Part shown: in pieces, positions 5,040-6,548 of the stretch
How the letters are laid out: each line of letters starts with the position of its first letter
How positions within the stretch are numbered: position 1 is the stretch's first letter
From: Clostridiales bacterium
GTDB taxonomy: Bacteria; Bacillota; Clostridia; Christensenellales; Christensenellaceae
NCBI GenBank assembly: GCA_003343685.1
Contig: QAKS01000008.1
Location: 8,711-15,258, forward strand
Direction of reading: 5' to 3'
Length of the DNA: 6,548 nucleotides
The notes under the pieces: model-generated
Told to the model about the DNA's origin: nothing
What the model saw: the letters and a program-made list of their open reading frames with translations, nothing else
Databases searched by the model: none
Translations under genes and position numbers: made by a program

Positions 5040-6464
5040 TTGGGTATTTTCGATACAAATGTTCAGGAATTGAAATACAAGGTGCTGAGAGAGGTAGCCA
5101 ATCTGTATTTTGACGATAACGTCGAAGAGGGCCTGTTGAATATAGCGGAGAAAATTGTTCCGGGTCCTAAGGCAACGATGCGGTGCTGCATTTATAAGGA
5201 ACGGGCCATTGTGAACGAGAGGATTAAGGTTGCGATGGGAACGGGTCATGCCTTCGACAGGGTGATCGAGGTGCTGGATATCGCATGTGACGAATGTCCC
5301 GTAACGCAGATCAGCGTCAGCGATTCCTGCCGTGGATGTATTGCGCACAGATGCGCCAACGCATGCCCGAAGGACGCAATCTCATTTAAAAACCAGAAGG
5401 CGGTAATTGACCACGACAAATGTATTACCTGCGGAAGATGCGTCGCGGTCTGCCCTTATAGCGCCATTACAAAAAACCAGCGTCCCTGCGAAAAGGCGTG
5501 CAAGGTTGGTGCCATTATGATGGATGAGAACAAAAAGGCGAAGATAGACGACGAGAAGTGCATTTCATGTGGTGCATGCGTTTATCAGTGCCCTTTTGGA
5601 GCGATTACAGATCGCTCGTTTATATTGGACTGCATAGGATATTTGAAGAGGGCAAAAAGCGAAGGGTTGGAGGTCTTTGCCGTCGTCGCACCGTCCATAT
5701 CGGGACAATTCCAAAAAATTAAGGTGGGTCAGATCGTTTCGGGACTGAAGCAGCTTGGTTTCCACAGTGTGGTTGAGGCGGCTCTCGGAGCGGATATGGT
5801 GGCTTATAAAGAGGCGAAGGAGCTGGCGGAAAAGGGATTTTTGACCAGCTCGTGCTGTCCGGCGTTTGTGGAATACATCAAGAAAGCTTTCCCCTCTATG
5901 GCGGAGCATATCTCCGGAAATCTTTCGCCGATGGCAGAAGTGGCGGCGTTTATTAAAAAACTGAACCCGGAGTGCAGAGTGGTATTTATCGGGCCGTGCA
6001 CTGCCAAGAAAAAGGAAATTCTCGGAGGCTCCAGAGCGGGGGAATATATCGACTGTGTTATTACGTTTGAAGAGCTGCAGGCGCTGTTTGACAGCAGGGG
6101 AGTGGAACTGAGCAAAATGCCGGACGATGTGTTGGATAATGCGTCGTATTTCGGCAGAATTTTTGCGAGAAGCGGTGGCCTTTCCGATGCGGTTCTCGAA
6201 GCTGTAAGGGAACGGGATGATATTGATATGGAGGTTCGCGCAGAGGTATGCGACGGAATCGAGCAGTGCAAAAGAGCGCTGATGCTGGCGTCTAAGGGTA
6301 AGCTGGAGGCGGACTTTATCGAGGGTATGGCGTGTGATCAGGGCTGCATTGGCGGTGCGGCGTGCCTCACGCATGGGGCGAAGAATAAGGCAGAGGTAGA
6401 CAAATACGGGCGCGAAGCGATGGAGAAGAACATTAAAGATGCGATCAGCATTATGGAAGTGTAG
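5040..6464 (+). CDS. [FeFe] hydrogenase, group B (B1/B3-type), single subunit
   Basis: A 474-residue cytoplasmic iron-sulfur enzyme expected to interconvert H2 with protons and electrons. The N-terminal part carries RCCIYKERAI (48-57), ACDECP (82-87) and CRGCIAHRC (97-105), which I recognise from the group B1/B3 family. Ferredoxin-type ligands follow: C97/C100/C105/C109, C128/C131/C134/C138 and C174/C177/C180/C184, plus C150 and C154. The H-cluster domain (about 212-445) has TSSCCPAF (L1; C272, C273), GPCTAKKKE (L2; C320) and EGMACDQGCIGGAACL (L3; C432, C436). By eye against Clostridium pasteurianum CpI, the proton-path residues E258, E261, C272 and S292 are kept, so catalysis is plausible. 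TTG 5040 is the start: GAGG (5029-5032) lies seven bases upstream and no in-frame ATG precedes it. It is a one-gene unit; HydE/F/G maturases and redox partners must be encoded elsewhere. A sensory role cannot be excluded. Confidence 0.9.
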   Translation: MGIFDTNVQELKYKVLREVANLYFDDNVEEGLLNIAEKIVPGPKATMRCCIYKERAIVNERIKVAMGTGHAFDRVIEVLDIACDECPVTQISVSDSCRGCIAHRCANACPKDAISFKNQKAVIDHDKCITCGRCVAVCPYSAITKNQRPCEKACKVGAIMMDENKKAKIDDEKCISCGACVYQCPFGAITDRSFILDCIGYLKRAKSEGLEVFAVVAPSISGQFQKIKVGQIVSGLKQLGFHSVVEAALGADMVAYKEAKELAEKGFLTSSCCPAFVEYIKKAFPSMAEHISGNLSPMAEVAAFIKKLNPECRVVFIGPCTAKKKEILGGSRAGEYIDCVITFEELQALFDSRGVELSKMPDDVLDNASYFGRIFARSGGLSDAVLEAVRERDDIDMEVRAEVCDGIEQCKRALMLASKGKLEADFIEGMACDQGCIGGAACLTHGAKNKAEVDKYGREAMEKNIKDAISIMEV

Positions 6465-6497
6465 AGAGGGAAGCCTTTTTTGAAAAGATGAATAATG

Positions 6498-6528
6498 CCT
6501 GCCGCGACCGACGCTGCGGCAGGTTTTT
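6498..6528 (+). terminator. Intrinsic terminator of the hydrogenase gene
   Basis: CCTGCCGC (6498-6505) pairs perfectly with GCGGCAGG (6516-6523) around a 10-base loop, followed by five T residues (6524-6528). It lies 33 bases after the hydrogenase stop codon and supports a single-gene transcript. Confidence 0.88.
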
Positions 6529-6548
6529 CGCGTGTTTTCCGGCATAAA

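Noticed and set aside
5860..6380. Non-canonical residues in the H-cluster motifs as evidence of a dead hydrogenase
   Set aside because: The ligand cysteines, relay cysteine and relay Glu/Ser positions are all present, and the GPCTAK and GCIGGAACL variants look like normal features of group B enzymes.
5565..6545. Open frame of 326 codons on the - strand opposite the hydrogenase gene
   Set aside because: Its translation is rich in His, Arg and Phe, with no recognisable domain, and it is a mirror of a well-supported gene with conserved cysteine motifs on the other strand.

Overview
The window looks like chromosomal DNA from an anaerobic, Gram-positive Clostridia-type bacterium (Bacillota), plausibly a Lachnospiraceae relative. 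The evidence is the combination of a SigB/SigF/SigG-type sigma factor with RsbW/SpoIIAB-like ATPase-fold partners, the Firmicutes division genes sepF and divIVA next to a yggS homologue, strong purine-rich ribosome binding sites, and a group B type [FeFe] hydrogenase. All six complete genes and the one partial gene lie on the + strand. The genus cannot be told from the sequence alone.

Region 1 (1-1541) is a sigma-factor regulatory module. It begins inside an RsbW-like protein that has lost its ATP-binding residues. A TTG-initiated sigma gene overlaps its stop by four bases. A second RsbW/SpoIIAB-like protein follows, with all ATP-binding boxes intact. A SigB-like promoter candidate precedes this last gene, and a strong intrinsic terminator (1515-1541) closes the module.

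Region 2 (1587-4938) reads as a four-gene division/envelope operon: a membrane-anchored HlyD-like adaptor protein, a YggS-type PLP-binding protein, SepF and DivIVA, ending in an intrinsic terminator. The ylmG and ylmH genes that often lie between sepF and divIVA in Firmicutes are absent; the 80-base gap instead holds a GC-rich nested hairpin. SepF (FtsZ membrane anchor) and DivIVA (curvature/septum scaffold) act together at the division site, whereas the roles of the adaptor and YggS there are only suggested by position.

Region 3 (about 4985-6528) is a single-gene unit: an extended -10 promoter set among two AT-rich palindromes, a TTG-initiated [FeFe] hydrogenase with ferredoxin-type clusters and a complete set of H-cluster cysteines, and an intrinsic terminator. 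No maturation genes or electron-transfer partner subunits are next to it in the window.

The most unusual point is the sigma module: one crippled and one intact RsbW-like protein flank the sigma gene, and a promoter possibly read by that sigma drives the intact one. No wholly unknown multi-gene system is evident. No IS element, CRISPR array, tRNA or rRNA was seen.
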